Part shown: piece by piece, positions 52,758 to 62,248 of the stretch
How positions within the stretch are numbered: position 1 is the stretch's first letter
Layout of the letters: each line of letters begins with the position of its first letter
From: Streptomyces scopuliridis RB72
GTDB taxonomy: Bacteria; Actinomycetota; Actinomycetes; Streptomycetales; Streptomycetaceae
Assembly (NCBI RefSeq): GCF_000718095.1
Contig: NZ_JOEI01000013.1
Span: 186,001-250,000, forward strand
DNA length: 64,000 nucleotides
Reading direction: 5' to 3'
Position numbers and translations under genes: made by a program
The notes under the pieces: model-generated
Seen by the model: only the letters and a program-made list of their open reading frames with translations
What the model was told of the DNA's origin: nothing
Databases searched by the model: none

Positions 52758-53831
52758 GTGCGCATGGGTGATCAAACAAGGCAGAACGGAACCATCGCCC
52801 CCCGGCCCGGGGAGCGCCGCCATGACGTCGTGGTCGTGGGCGGGGGAGCCGCCGGGCTGAGCGGGGCGCTGGCCCTGGCGCGGGCACGGCGGTCGGTACT
52901 GGTGATCGACGGGGGCCGGCCGCGCAACGCCCCGGCGTCCCACGTCCACAACTTCCTGACGCGTGACGGCACACCCCCTTCGGAGCTGCTGGCCGCGGGC
53001 CGTGCGGAGGTGACCGGTTACGGCGGCGAGATCATGGCGGGCGACGCCGTGGCGGCCGAGCGCCTGGACACCGGCGGCTTCCGTGTCGCTCTGGCGGACG
53101 GGACGACGGTCCTGGCGCGGCGGCTGCTGGTGACCACCGGCCTGGTGGACGAACTGCCGCCGGTGCCCGGCCTGGCCGAGCGGTGGGGACGCGAGGTGCC
53201 GCACTGCCCGTACTGCCATGGCTGGGAGGTACGGGACCAGCCGATCGGCGTCCTTGCCACCGGGCCGCTCGCCGCGCACCAGGCACTGATGTGGCGGCAG
53301 TGGAGCAGTGAGGTGACGCTGTTCCTGCACACCGCGCCCGATCCGGGCGAGGAGGAGTACGAGCAGCTCGCCGCCCGCGGCATCGCTGTGGTGGACGGCG
53401 AGGTGACCGGCCTGGAGGTGACGGGCGACCGGCTCACCGGCGTCACCCTGGCCGGCGGACGGACGATCCCCACCCGGGCCCTGGTGGTCGCGCCGCGCTT
53501 CACCGCCCGCGCGGACCTCCTCACGAGCCTGGGCCTGGCCCCCGTCGAGCAGGAGAGGGGCGGCGAGGTGATCGGTACGTACATCGCCTCCGACCCGGTC
53601 GGCGCGACGGACGTGCCCGGGGTGTGGGTGGCCGGCAATGTCACCGATTTGATGGAGCAGGTCGTCGGCGCCGCCGCCGCGGGCCTACGTGCCGCCGCGG
53701 CGATCAACGCCGACCTGATCGCCGAGGACACGCGCCGGGCCGTGGCCGCCCGCCGTGATCCGTTCTCGCCGAGGAGGGAACGGGAGGCCGCAGAGCACCG
53801 CATGCGCGGCGGCTCCCGGCACGGCCTCTGA
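52758..53831 (+). CDS. Thioredoxin-reductase-like FAD/NAD(P)-dependent oxidoreductase
   Basis: The 357-residue flavoprotein has an N-terminal FAD Rossmann motif (DVVVVGGGAAGLSGALALARA) and the CPYCHGWEVRDQ block, where CxxC occupies the redox-disulfide position of thioredoxin reductase. An NAD(P) fold and a terminal VWVAGNVTD FAD motif follow. The C-terminal 25 residues are charged and unlike the family. GTG 52758 sits 6 bases after a perfect GGAGGT, which decides the start over ATG 52764. Divergent from the SUKH operon. Electron acceptor unknown. Confidence 0.88.
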   Translation: MRMGDQTRQNGTIAPRPGERRHDVVVVGGGAAGLSGALALARARRSVLVIDGGRPRNAPASHVHNFLTRDGTPPSELLAAGRAEVTGYGGEIMAGDAVAAERLDTGGFRVALADGTTVLARRLLVTTGLVDELPPVPGLAERWGREVPHCPYCHGWEVRDQPIGVLATGPLAAHQALMWRQWSSEVTLFLHTAPDPGEEEYEQLAARGIAVVDGEVTGLEVTGDRLTGVTLAGGRTIPTRALVVAPRFTARADLLTSLGLAPVEQERGGEVIGTYIASDPVGATDVPGVWVAGNVTDLMEQVVGAAAAGLRAAAAINADLIAEDTRRAVAARRDPFSPRREREAAEHRMRGGSRHGL

Positions 53832-53847
53832 GAAGACGGAGACCGAC

Positions 53848-53913
53848 GTGACGGGTCACGAGCGCCCGGGCCCGCCCGGTCCGACCCTGCACGACGCGTC
53901 CCACGCGTGGTGA
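53848..53913 (+). pseudogene. 21-codon stub after the oxidoreductase gene
   Basis: GTG 53848, with GGAGA about 5 bases upstream and 14 bases after the oxidoreductase stop, opens a frame that ends at TGA after 21 codons (TGHERPGPPGPTLHDASHAW). It looks like the translated 5' end of a lost second operon gene. It could equally be a chance ORF. Confidence 0.3.
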
Positions 53914-53927
53914 TGCCATCGACGGTG

Positions 53928-54548
53928 CTACTCGAACCGCGAGGTGTCGCCCGCCCCCCGACGTACGATCTCAAGTTCGCCGCCGGAGAAGTCGATGACC
54001 GTGGTCGGCTCGGTGCCGCAGTCGCCCGAGTCGAGCACGGCGTCCACCACGTGGTCGAGCCGTTCCTTGATCTCCCAGCCCTGGGTCAGCGGCTCCTCCT
54101 CGTCGGGCAGGAGCAGGGTGCTGGAGACCAGCGGCTCACCGAGTTCGGCGAGCAGAGCCTGAGCGACGACATGGTCCGGAATCCGGACTCCGACCGTCTT
54201 CTTCTTCGGGTGCAACAACTGGCGCGGCACCTCCTTCGTCGCGGGGAGGATGAAGGTGTAACTGCCGGGCGTCGCTGCCTTGATCGTGCGGAACACGTCG
54301 TTGTCGACGTGCACGAACTGACCCAGCTGCGCGAAGGTCTGGCACACAAGGGTGAAGTGATGACGATCGTCGAGGTTCCGGATCGACCGGATCCGGTCGA
54401 TGCCCTCACGATTGCCCAGCCGGCATCCCAGCGCATAACAGGAGTCTGTCGGGTACGCGACGAGCGCGCCGGATCGGATGATGTCAGCCACGCTGCTGAT
54501 GGTGCGGCGCTGAGGATTCTCGGGGTGCACGTCGAAATACTTCGCCAT
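53928..54548 (-). CDS. Sua5/YciO/YrdC-family protein
   Basis: The 206-residue protein carries the YrdC fold: LVAYPTDSCYALGCRLGNREGIDRIRSIR, YTFILPATKEVPR, TVGVRIPDH. YrdC/Sua5 enzymes make threonylcarbamoyl-AMP for tRNA t6A. The length and the KKTVGVRIPDH block are closer to the YciO branch, whose role is less certain. No RBS is present. TAGACT lies 6 bases before ATG 54548, implying a leaderless mRNA. Convergent with the flavin oxidoreductase. Confidence 0.9.
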   Translation of the reverse strand: MAKYFDVHPENPQRRTISSVADIIRSGALVAYPTDSCYALGCRLGNREGIDRIRSIRNLDDRHHFTLVCQTFAQLGQFVHVDNDVFRTIKAATPGSYTFILPATKEVPRQLLHPKKKTVGVRIPDHVVAQALLAELGEPLVSSTLLLPDEEEPLTQGWEIKERLDHVVDAVLDSGDCGTEPTTVIDFSGGELEIVRRGAGDTSRFE

Positions 54549-54554
54549 TCGCCG

Positions 54555-54560
54555 AGTCTA
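54555..54560 (-). promoter_or_regulatory. -10 hexamer of the YrdC/YciO gene (leaderless)
   Basis: TAGACT on the minus strand ends 6 bases before ATG 54548. No convincing -35 is seen. Confidence 0.45.
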
Positions 54561-54639
54561 GGTGACCGGCCCCCCGGCGCTCGGAGGGCGCCGAACCCGG
54601 GAGGCCGAGCCTTTCGTCGATGTTGCCCAGCAGGGGCAC

Positions 54640-54730
54640 CTCGCCGGGGGGGCAGCAGACCGTTGAGTGCGACGGTGCCCCCGCGGCGCACCCGTTCGAC
54701 GTATCGGGCGGCCAGGACGGTCTTCGACAT
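54640..54730 (-). pseudogene. Possible short-chain dehydrogenase fragment
   Basis: One frame reads SKTVLAARYVERVRRGGTVALNG, which recalls the middle of atypical short-chain dehydrogenases. It lacks both the cofactor and catalytic motifs and ends against a hairpin repeat (54780-54832). Low confidence. The rest of 54561-54779 shows nothing else. Confidence 0.25.
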
Positions 54731-54779
54731 CCGCGGTCTCGGGCCGCGTCCGGCGTCGAAGGGGCCGGTGTCGAGGACT

Positions 54780-54832
54780 GGGTACTGTCCGGTCGGTCTT
54801 CGCGGGCGGCGAGGACCGACCGGACAGTACCC
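54780..54832. repeat. 53-bp perfect hairpin related to the terminal-inverted-repeat element
   Basis: GGGTACTGTCCGGTCGGTC (54780-54798) is exactly complementary to 54814-54832 across a 15-base loop (TTCGCGGGCGGCGAG). The core CTGTCCGG and the TCTTCGCGGGC following the arm are shared with the element at 48678. It lies just past the multicopper oxidase stop and could terminate its transcript. Confidence 0.7.
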
Positions 54833-54841
54833 GGGGCGTGG

Positions 54842-56329
54842 TCAGTGTTCGGCGCCCTTCCCGTGGCCCGTGTGTCCGTCAACGATGTTCAGGACGGACA
54901 TCATGCCCATGTCCTCGTGGTTGAGGATGTGGCAGTGCACCACGGTCCGCCCGGTGAAGTCCGAGAAGCGGATCCGCAGGACGAGCTTCTGCCCGCGAAG
55001 GATGTTGACCGTCTCGTGCCAGGAGTTGGCGGGGTCCACGGCCTTCCCGTTCAGGGACATCACCTGGAAATGGTTGGTGTGGACGTGGAAGGAGTGGTCC
55101 TCCTGCGTGTCGTTGCGAACCGTCCACTCCTCGACGGTGTTGAGCCGGGAGACGAAGTCGACGCGGTTCGGGTCGAAATACTTGCCGTTGATGAAGTACT
55201 TTGCCGGGCTGGCCTGCTCCGTGTACACCATCGTCTTGCGGCCCGCGACGTTGGCGTGGGTGAGGTCGACGAGGGGTCCGAAGTGGGACGGGATGCGGGC
55301 CCGGTCCACGGGGTCGCCGCCGGTGACGACCGTCGCCAGGTTCACCTGCGGGAAGGTGTTGCCGGCCGGCCCGGTGTTGAACGGCTGCGTCTCCAACTGG
55401 GCGGTGCCCGCCCGGTCGGCCTGCACCAGCACGTCGTACCGGGCGGCGGCCGAGACGATCAGCGTCTTCGCGGAGTAGACGCGGTGGACGGGATACCCGT
55501 CCTGGGCGATCACATGGAAGGTGAAGCCCTTGAGGTGCAGCTTGTAGTAGATATTGGCGCCGATGTTGGCGAGCCGCCACAGCTGGGTCTCGCCGGGACG
55601 GATGCGGATCACCGGATTCTGCTGGCCGTTGACCGTGCGGTTGGTCTTCGCCTGGATGGACAGCGGATTGATCTTGATCTCGTCGCCCTGGATCTGATTG
55701 TCCTTCAAGGCGACCACGTGCTCGGTGATATGGCGCAGGGACGGTGGCAGGTACTTCCGTAGACCGTCGATGACGATGAGGCCCGACTCGCCGCCGGCGA
55801 CCTGCCCGGCCGAGTACATGTCCATGTGCGAGTGGTACCAGTACGTGCCCGGCGTGAGGTCCCGCGGCAGCCGGTACGAGTAGTGGTAGGTCGTACCGGG
55901 CTTGATGGAGATGAAGATGTCATCGGCGGGTTGACGCGGCGAGACGTGGAGTCCGTGCACGTGCACGTTGGTGTCCGCCCCGATGCCCTGCCACTTCGCC
56001 CCGACGCGGTTCACCATGGCGAGCTCGATGCGGTCGCCCGGCCGGGCGCGGAGTGTGGGCGGCATATAGCGTCCGTTGTAGGTCAGCGCCCACAGCCGGC
56101 GGTCGCCCACCCACACCTTGCGCCGCTCCACCACGACGGTGGTCCGCAGCACCCCATGGTGGCTCACCACCTCCGGCGGGTCCTGGAGATCCGTGCCTCT
56201 GGCCTGCAGACCCGCCGACAACGCGCCGGACGCCGCCTGTTCGGACGGCGGTCCGTTACAGCCGGACAGCCAGGTCACGGCGAGAGCCAGGCCGACGAGG
56301 AACCCGGCCACCTTGGAGAATGAGCGCAT
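54842..56329 (-). CDS. Multicopper oxidase lipoprotein
   Basis: The 495-residue protein has a lipoprotein signal (TWLSGC, Cys near 24) and three cupredoxin domains. All copper-ligand motifs are present: HVHGLH, TYWYHSHMDM, DHSFHVHTNHFQV and the type-1/type-3 signature VVHCHILNHEDMGMM. It oxidises metal ions or phenolics at the cell surface. Laccase, cuprous oxidase and bilirubin-oxidase-like roles are all possible. The C-terminus is His-rich (GHTGHGKGAEH). ATG 56329 with AGAGAGA upstream is preferred over an in-frame ATG 51 bases earlier. A duplicated operator-like dyad lies 67-106 bases upstream. Confidence 0.92.
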   Translation of the reverse strand: MRSFSKVAGFLVGLALAVTWLSGCNGPPSEQAASGALSAGLQARGTDLQDPPEVVSHHGVLRTTVVVERRKVWVGDRRLWALTYNGRYMPPTLRARPGDRIELAMVNRVGAKWQGIGADTNVHVHGLHVSPRQPADDIFISIKPGTTYHYSYRLPRDLTPGTYWYHSHMDMYSAGQVAGGESGLIVIDGLRKYLPPSLRHITEHVVALKDNQIQGDEIKINPLSIQAKTNRTVNGQQNPVIRIRPGETQLWRLANIGANIYYKLHLKGFTFHVIAQDGYPVHRVYSAKTLIVSAAARYDVLVQADRAGTAQLETQPFNTGPAGNTFPQVNLATVVTGGDPVDRARIPSHFGPLVDLTHANVAGRKTMVYTEQASPAKYFINGKYFDPNRVDFVSRLNTVEEWTVRNDTQEDHSFHVHTNHFQVMSLNGKAVDPANSWHETVNILRGQKLVLRIRFSDFTGRTVVHCHILNHEDMGMMSVLNIVDGHTGHGKGAEH

Positions 56330-56395
56330 GACGGTCTCTCTTTGGGGGGTGCGTGTCATGCTCGCGAAGCTTGAGGCCACACGAGCCGGACAGGA

Positions 56396-56435
56396 TGAAC
56401 TGACATGTGTTCATGGCGAACTGATGGGTGTTCAT
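56396..56435 (-). promoter_or_regulatory. Duplicated operator-like dyad upstream of the multicopper oxidase
   Basis: GAACTGACATGTGTTCAT (56397-56414) and GAACTGATGGGTGTTCAT (56418-56435) are 18-bp direct repeats 21 bp apart, i.e. on the same helix face. Each is itself a dyad GAAC-N8-GTTC. This is a typical layout for a dimeric repressor or activator site. Confidence 0.6.
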
Positions 56436-56557
56436 ACGGGGGAACTCGGTCACCATCGCCGTATCTTCTACCGATTCGCCGCAATCCGGCATGACTTGTG
56501 CGGGAGTGTCGGGGCTTGAAGGGGTGGCGAGGCCGTCGGTTCCCGGGGGTTCGGCGC

Positions 56558-58165
56558 TCAGCGCGCGTACTGCTCCACTACCGCCTGCCGGTCCAGCGCG
56601 CCCTTGGCGGTGTGCGGCAGCGCGTGGGCGATCTCCAGCCGGTCTGGCACCTCGTACGGCGCCAGCCGGGCCCGGCAGTACGCCAGGATCCGACCGGTGT
56701 CGGCGCCGTCGCGGGTGACCACGGCCGCGCCGACCCGCTGTCCGTACGTGGCGTCCGGAACCGGGTAGACCGCCGCCTCGGTCACGCCGGGGCAGCCGCT
56801 CAGCACGTCCTCGACATGCTCGGGGGAGATCTTCTCGCCGCCGCGGTTGATGAGGTCCTTGATCCGGCCCGTGAGGAAAAGGTCATCGTCCCTGTCCAGG
56901 GAGCCGAGGTCGCCGGTGTGGAACCACCCGTCGGTGAAGCCGCGTGCCGTCTCCGCCGGATCGCCGAGGTAGCCGCGGGTGACCGTGGGGCCGCGCACCC
57001 ATACCTCCCCCACCGTGCCGGGCGCGCAGTCCTTCCCGACCGGGCCGACGATCCTCAGGTCCACCCCGGTGGTCCGGCCGACCGATCCGCGCTTCGGCAC
57101 CCCGCGCCCCGGCAGCGGCTGGCTGGTCGCCTGGTGCGTGGACTCGGTCATCCCGTACGCGGACAGGACCGGCACCCCGAGCGTGCGCTCCAGTGCCCGG
57201 CCGGTCGCGATGGTGAGCGGCGCGCTGCAACTGCGGACGAAGCGCAGCGGCGCCACCTGAGGCCCGGGGTACTCACGTGCCGCCCGCTCCAGGAGGATCT
57301 CGTGGATGGTCGGGACGGCGGTGAACCAGGTGGCGCCCGCCGCCCGTACGTCGTCCCAGAAGGTGTGCGCCGAGAACCGCCCGCGCGCCGGAAGGAGCAC
57401 GCACCCGCCGGCCGCCAGAGGTGCCAGCAGCCCCGCAAGCAGGCCGTGACCGTGGAAGAGGGGCATCACGGCGACCGTCGCGTCCGCGGGCCCCAGCTCG
57501 TAGCCGGTGCAGATGCCGCGTACCGACGCCGCGACATTGGCGTGCGTCAGTGGCACCATCTTGGCCCGGTCGGTGGTGCCGGCGGTGAAGAGCACCAGGG
57601 CGTCCCGCGCCGTCAGTCCCGGCGCAGCGCCCGGCACGCGGTGCGCCGCGCGGCCCTCGGCATCCAGGGTGGCGTGCACCGTATCCAGGGTGGCGTTCAC
57701 GCGCCCGGCGCGGGGGGCGTCGATCCGCAGGATCCAGCCCGGCACCGACCCTCGCCCGACCGGCACGGCTTCCGGCGCCGGAGCGCCGGCCACGACGACC
57801 CGCGCCCCCAGTGCCCGCAGTCGGGCGGACACCTCGGGCTCGGGCAGCGCGGGGTCCAGCGGAGCGACGACCAGCCCGGCCCGCGCCGCGGCGAGCAGCG
57901 CGACGACGAACTCCACGGTGTTGGCGCCCGTCAAGGCAACCGCGTCACCACGCCGCAGCCCTTCGGCGCCCAGCCGGGTGGCCACCCGCCCGACCAGGCC
58001 GGCCAGGGAGCGGTACGTCAGCGGCACCCGGTCCCCGCCGATGACCAGGGCCCGGGCCTCGGGCCGCTCCCGCAGCCCCTCGTCCAGCAGGTCGGCCAGA
58101 CCGGTGAGCCCCGGGGGCCGGTACGGTTCCGCGCCGGACACGGACGCCGTGGTCGGTACGGACAC
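56558..58165 (-). CDS. AMP-forming acyl-CoA synthetase, probable oxalyl-CoA synthetase
   Basis: The 535-residue ANL-family enzyme activates a carboxylate with ATP and CoA. Motifs: LVLFTAGTTDRAKMVPLTH (P-loop; the usual Ser-Gly-Thr triplet is varied), SAYGMTESTHQ, GWFHTGDLGSLDRDD, GRIKDLINRGGEKISP and the final catalytic lysine in PHTAKGALDR. Oxalate as substrate is inferred from the divergent oxc-frc pair. GTG 58165 is 8 bases after AGGAGG and gives a normal N-terminus. A longer frame would add a non-homologous extension. Confidence 0.82.
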   Translation of the reverse strand: MSVPTTASVSGAEPYRPPGLTGLADLLDEGLRERPEARALVIGGDRVPLTYRSLAGLVGRVATRLGAEGLRRGDAVALTGANTVEFVVALLAAARAGLVVAPLDPALPEPEVSARLRALGARVVVAGAPAPEAVPVGRGSVPGWILRIDAPRAGRVNATLDTVHATLDAEGRAAHRVPGAAPGLTARDALVLFTAGTTDRAKMVPLTHANVAASVRGICTGYELGPADATVAVMPLFHGHGLLAGLLAPLAAGGCVLLPARGRFSAHTFWDDVRAAGATWFTAVPTIHEILLERAAREYPGPQVAPLRFVRSCSAPLTIATGRALERTLGVPVLSAYGMTESTHQATSQPLPGRGVPKRGSVGRTTGVDLRIVGPVGKDCAPGTVGEVWVRGPTVTRGYLGDPAETARGFTDGWFHTGDLGSLDRDDDLFLTGRIKDLINRGGEKISPEHVEDVLSGCPGVTEAAVYPVPDATYGQRVGAAVVTRDGADTGRILAYCRARLAPYEVPDRLEIAHALPHTAKGALDRQAVVEQYAR

Positions 58166-58254
58166 GGCCACCACCTCCTCGCACCAGGCGACGTCCCGCC
58201 GATAGTGGAAGGATAGGGCCAAAAGGAGCAATCCCGACATAGGGGAATTGGATC

Positions 58255-60006
58255 ATGGCAACCGTTTCCGCACCGGGCGGCACGGCGACCGCCGACGCCC
58301 TGCCCCTCACCGACGGGTTCCACCTGGCCGTCGACGCACTCAGACTCAACGATGTCCAGGTCATCTACGGGGTGGTCGGCATCCCGGTCACCGACCTGGC
58401 CCGGGTCGCGCAGGCGTCGGGCATCCGCTATATCGGCTTCCGGCACGAGAGCGACGCGGGCCACGCGGCCGCCGCGGCCGGCTTCCTGACCAAACGGCCG
58501 GGCATCTGCCTGACGGTGTCCGCCCCCGGCTTCCTCAACGGGCTGGTCGCGCTCGCGGAGGCCACCACGAACTGCTTCCCGATGGTGCAGATCTCCGGGT
58601 CCAGCGAGCGGCACATCGTCGACCTCAAGCAGGGCGACTACGAGGAACTCGACCAGCTGGCCGCGGCCAAGCCGTTCGCCAAGGCCGCCTACCGGGTGGA
58701 CCGGGTCGAGGACATCGGCCGCGGCGTCGCCCGGGCGATCCGCACCGCGGTCTCCGGCCGCCCCGGCGGGGTGTACCTCGACCTCCCCGCCGCGGTGCTC
58801 GGCGAAGTCATCGACGCCGCGACGGGCGCGGCCTCGCTGTGGCGCGTCGTCGACCCGGCGCCGCGCCAACTGCCCGCGCCCGAGGCGGTGGACCGCGCGA
58901 TCGAGCTGCTGGCCGCCGCCGAACGGCCGCTGGTCGTACTCGGCAAGGGCGCCGCGTACGCGCAGGCGGACCAGCGGACCCGGGAGTTCATCGAGACCAC
59001 CGGCCTGCCGTTCCTGCCCATGTCGATGGCCAAGGGCCTGCTGCCCGACGACCACCCGCAGTCGGCCGCTGCCGCTCGCTCGCTGGCGCTGCGCCGGGCC
59101 GACGTCGTGATGCTCGTCGGCGCGCGGCTGAACTGGCTCCTGGGCCACGGCGAACCACCTCACTGGAACCCCGACGCGCGGTTCATCCAGGTCGACATCG
59201 AGCCCACCGAGCTGGACAGCAACCAGCCCATCGCCGCCCCGCTGGTCGGAGACATCGGGTCGGTGATGGAGGTACTCACCGAGCGGTCCAAGCCCGGCCA
59301 GGTGAAGGTCGCCTCGCCGTGGCGCCAAGAGCTCGCCGAGCGCTCGGCGCACAACGCCGCCAAGATGGCGGACCACCTCAAGGCCGACCCGCACCCGATG
59401 CGGTTCTACGGAGCGCTGCGGGCGATACGTGACGTCCTGCACGAGCACCCCCGGGCCTACGTCGTCAACGAAGGAGCGAACGCGCTCGACTTCGCCCGCA
59501 ACGTGATCGACATGCAACTGCCGCGCCACCGGCTCGACAGCGGCACCTGGGGCGTCATGGGGGTCGGCATGGGCTACGCGATCGCCGCCGCCGTAGAGAG
59601 CGGCGACCCCGTCGTGGCGGTCGAAGGCGACAGCGCCTTCGGCTTCGGCGGCATGGAGCTGGAGACCATATGCCGCTACCAGCTGCCCGTCGTCGTCATC
59701 ATCCTCAACAACGGCGGCGTCTACCGCGGCGATGGGACCAACACCGCCTCCGCCGACCCGTCACCCACCACCTTGATGCTCCACGCCCACCACGACCGCC
59801 TGATCGAGGCATTCGGCGGCAAGGGCTACCGCGCGACCACGCCCGCCCAGCTCGCCACCGCCCTCACCGACGCGCTGGCCTCCGGCCGCCCGGCCCTCAT
59901 CGACTGCGTGATCGACCCCACCGCCGGTACCGAGAGCGGCCACCTCGCCGACCTCAACCCGCGGGGAGTCACGGCCGCGGCCGCCGACGCCCCGGCGAAG
60001 CGGTGA
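58255..60006 (+). CDS. oxc: Oxalyl-CoA decarboxylase (thiamine diphosphate-dependent)
   Basis: The 583-residue ThDP enzyme converts oxalyl-CoA to formyl-CoA and CO2. The N-terminal domain keeps the cofactor-activating Glu near 65 ([17 protein letters not shown]). The C-terminal ThDP/Mg motif is [13 protein letters not shown] to IILNNGG (about 459-488). Middle features match the oxalyl-CoA decarboxylase group rather than acetolactate synthase. Length is close to characterised enzymes (about 565). It lies 73 bases before frc and is divergent from the acyl-CoA synthetase across 89 bases. Confidence 0.93.
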   Translation: MATVSAPGGTATADALPLTDGFHLAVDALRLNDVQVIYGVVGIPVTDLARVAQASGIRYIGFRHESDAGHAAAAAGFLTKRPGICLTVSAPGFLNGLVALAEATTNCFPMVQISGSSERHIVDLKQGDYEELDQLAAAKPFAKAAYRVDRVEDIGRGVARAIRTAVSGRPGGVYLDLPAAVLGEVIDAATGAASLWRVVDPAPRQLPAPEAVDRAIELLAAAERPLVVLGKGAAYAQADQRTREFIETTGLPFLPMSMAKGLLPDDHPQSAAAARSLALRRADVVMLVGARLNWLLGHGEPPHWNPDARFIQVDIEPTELDSNQPIAAPLVGDIGSVMEVLTERSKPGQVKVASPWRQELAERSAHNAAKMADHLKADPHPMRFYGALRAIRDVLHEHPRAYVVNEGANALDFARNVIDMQLPRHRLDSGTWGVMGVGMGYAIAAAVESGDPVVAVEGDSAFGFGGMELETICRYQLPVVVIILNNGGVYRGDGTNTASADPSPTTLMLHAHHDRLIEAFGGKGYRATTPAQLATALTDALASGRPALIDCVIDPTAGTESGHLADLNPRGVTAAAADAPAKR

Positions 60007-60079
60007 GCACGCCCGGCGGCGGCCCGTCCATACCGCCCACCACCCGGCACACCGCCCACCACCCGGAAGGGAACGCATC

Positions 60080-61354
60080 ATGACTGACCGGCCGCTCACC
60101 ACTGACCTGCCGCTCACCGGGATCAAGGTGATCGACTTCTCCGGCGTCCAGGCCGGCCCGGCGTGCTCCCAGATGCTCGCCTGGTTCGGGGCCGACCTGC
60201 TGAAGGTCGAGCGTGTCAACGGCGGCGACGTCACCCGTCACCAACTGCGCGACATCCCCGACGCCGACGCGCTGTACTTCACCATGCTCAACAGCAACAA
60301 GCGCTCCCTCGCGATCAACACCAAGACCCCGGAAGGCAAGGAGGTCATGGAGAAACTGATCGGCGAGGCCGATGTCCTGGTCGAGAACTTCGCACCCGGC
60401 GCCATGGACCGCATGGGCCTGCCCTGGGAGCACATCCACGAGCTCAACCCGCGCCTGGTCTACGGCTCCGTCAAGGGCTTCAACGACGACTCGCCGTGGT
60501 CCGACATCAAGGTCTACGAGAACGTGGCACAGGCGGCCGGCGGCGCCGCCTCCACCACCGGATTCTGGGACGGCCCGCCGACAGTCAGCGCCGCGGCCCT
60601 CGGTGACAGCAACACCGGGATGCACCTGCTGATCGGCATCCTCACCGCACTGCTCGCCCGGGAGAGAACCGGAGAGGGCCAGAAGGTGTCGGTGTCGATG
60701 CAGGACGCGGTGCTCAACCTGTGCCGGGTCAAACTGCGCGACCAGCAGCGCCTGGAGAAGGCCGGCTACCTGGAGGAGTACCCGCAGTACCCGAACGGCA
60801 CGTTCACCGACGTGGTCCCGCGCGGCGGCAACGCCGGCGGCGGCGGCCAGCCCGGCTGGGTACTCAAGTGCAAGGGCTGGCAGACCGACCCCAACGCCTA
60901 CGTCTACTTCACCATCCAGGAACAGGACTGGGAGCAGACCTGCCGGGCGCTCGACCGGCCCGAGTGGATCAACGACCCGGCGTACAACACCGCCGAGGCC
61001 CGCCAGCCGCACCTCTTCGACATCTTCGCCGAGATCGAGAAATGGCTGGCCGGCAAGACCAAGTACGAGGCGGTCGACATCCTCCGCCGCTTCGGCGTCC
61101 CCTGCGCACCGGTACTCAGCATGAAGGAAATCGCCTACGACCCCGCGCTGCGCCGCAGCGGCACCATCGTCGAGGTCGACCAGCCACAGCGCGGCACGTA
61201 CCTGACGGTCGGCAGCCCGATCAAGTTCTCCACTTTCACCCCCACGATCACCAGTGCCCCACTCCTCGGCGAACACACCGACGAAGTCCTCACCGAACTC
61301 GGCTACGACGCCGACGACATCGCCAAAATGCACGCCAACCAAGTAGTCGTCTGA
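60080..61354 (+). CDS. frc: Formyl-CoA:oxalate CoA-transferase
   Basis: The 424-residue class III CoA-transferase swaps CoA from formyl-CoA to oxalate, feeding the decarboxylase. The catalytic aspartate is Asp176 in LGDSNTGMH, matching Asp169 of the archetype. The glycine loop GGGGQ (253-257), specific to formyl-CoA transferases, is intact. VQAGPACSQ near the N-terminus also agrees. GAAGGGA lies about 10 bases before ATG 60080. Same operon as oxc. The next gene on the right is a broken integrase. Confidence 0.95.
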   Translation: MTDRPLTTDLPLTGIKVIDFSGVQAGPACSQMLAWFGADLLKVERVNGGDVTRHQLRDIPDADALYFTMLNSNKRSLAINTKTPEGKEVMEKLIGEADVLVENFAPGAMDRMGLPWEHIHELNPRLVYGSVKGFNDDSPWSDIKVYENVAQAAGGAASTTGFWDGPPTVSAAALGDSNTGMHLLIGILTALLARERTGEGQKVSVSMQDAVLNLCRVKLRDQQRLEKAGYLEEYPQYPNGTFTDVVPRGGNAGGGGQPGWVLKCKGWQTDPNAYVYFTIQEQDWEQTCRALDRPEWINDPAYNTAEARQPHLFDIFAEIEKWLAGKTKYEAVDILRRFGVPCAPVLSMKEIAYDPALRRSGTIVEVDQPQRGTYLTVGSPIKFSTFTPTITSAPLLGEHTDEVLTELGYDADDIAKMHANQVVV

Positions 61355-61419
61355 CGGTCCTCGTGGGTATCGAGCAGTCGCCGGAGCTACATCAGAGCGG
61401 CCTGACAACCAGTGGAAGA

Positions 61420-61608
61420 CTAGGCCACCGAACGGTATCGCTGTCCTATTGCCTTGAGCGCTTTGTCGACTGCCCCCGTTACACAATGCATGTACCGGCG
61501 CAGGGGAAAGGACGGGTCTTCGTGCCCGAGCAGGTCGGCGAGCGTGTATACGTCCACGCCCTCGTTGATCGCCTCCGAGGCGAAGAGATGCCGGAGGGCG
61601 TGCATCAT
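61420..61608 (-). pseudogene. C-terminal fragment of a tyrosine recombinase (phage/element integrase)
   Basis: This 62-residue frame contains the end of a tyrosine recombinase: HALRHLFASEAINEG with catalytic H-x-L-R-H, LADLLGHED, and the position of the nucleophilic Tyr (LRRYMHCV). The upstream catalytic Arg/Lys and the DNA-binding half are missing. A TAG six codons earlier is the stop of the HAD gene. It marks the edge of an old integrative element or a rearrangement. No tRNA attachment site is seen beside it. Confidence 0.7.
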
Positions 61609-61626
61609 CCTGTCGCGGCACGCCTC

Positions 61627-62214
61627 CTACCTACGGCCCTTGCCGACCGGCTTGTCGTTCACCGCCTTGATGACGCCGATCGCCTCAAGGGCCGCCTTCG
61701 CCCACGCCTGGGCCTCGGCCAGGTGTTCAGACTGGAGCCCGACACGGGGGTCAGGTTGGATCAGGAGGGTCGCCGCGCCACGGGTGGTGCGCTCCGCGGC
61801 CCAAGCATGGTCGAGGCTGGTGAAGTCGTCGTCGATCCACACAGCGGGGGCGTCGCCCAGCCAGGCGTCGACGTGGTCGCGCTTCCACAGGTAGCCGTTG
61901 GGGTGGCTGGTGGTGATTTGGGGACGCGGCAGGTCGATGTGCGGCAGGGGCGGGAGGTCGAGGAGGGGCCCGATCAGGGTGGTGGCGTCCTGACGCCAGC
62001 TGGTGCACCAGACGGGGGTGACCAGGCCGGTACGGATCACGTCCATGAGCAGGCAGCCGTGGGCGGGGTCGAGCCAGACGGTGACCGGGTTGTCGGCGCT
62101 GCGCCCGGTGGGGACGACGTCGTGGCGGGCGTGGGTGGCCGGGGTCGAGCCGTCCGTGTCGGGGAAGGGGATGAGGACGCCGTCGATGTCGAGGAGCAGG
62201 TAGGGCAGGCGCAT
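61627..62214 (-). CDS. HAD-like hydrolase domain protein
   Basis: The 195-residue protein begins with the HAD nucleophile motif LLLDIDGVLIPF (D-x-D-G), followed by VTPVWCTSWRQDA and a late acidic VWIDDDFTSLD. This small cap-less HAD type is common in streptomycete accessory regions. The phosphate substrate is unknown. TGGAGG lies 5-6 bases before ATG 62214. It is the last gene of a minus-strand cluster with a methyltransferase and a kinase-like protein. Confidence 0.82.
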   Translation of the reverse strand: MRLPYLLLDIDGVLIPFPDTDGSTPATHARHDVVPTGRSADNPVTVWLDPAHGCLLMDVIRTGLVTPVWCTSWRQDATTLIGPLLDLPPLPHIDLPRPQITTSHPNGYLWKRDHVDAWLGDAPAVWIDDDFTSLDHAWAAERTTRGAATLLIQPDPRVGLQSEHLAEAQAWAKAALEAIGVIKAVNDKPVGKGRR

Positions 62215-62248
62215 CGGTTCCTCCAGGCGAAGCCGGGGCGGATGGCTG

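Noticed and set aside
61355..61430. tRNA or attachment site next to the integrase remnant
   Set aside because: No cloverleaf or tRNA 3' end could be recognised, and no direct repeat was seen on both sides of the accessory cluster.
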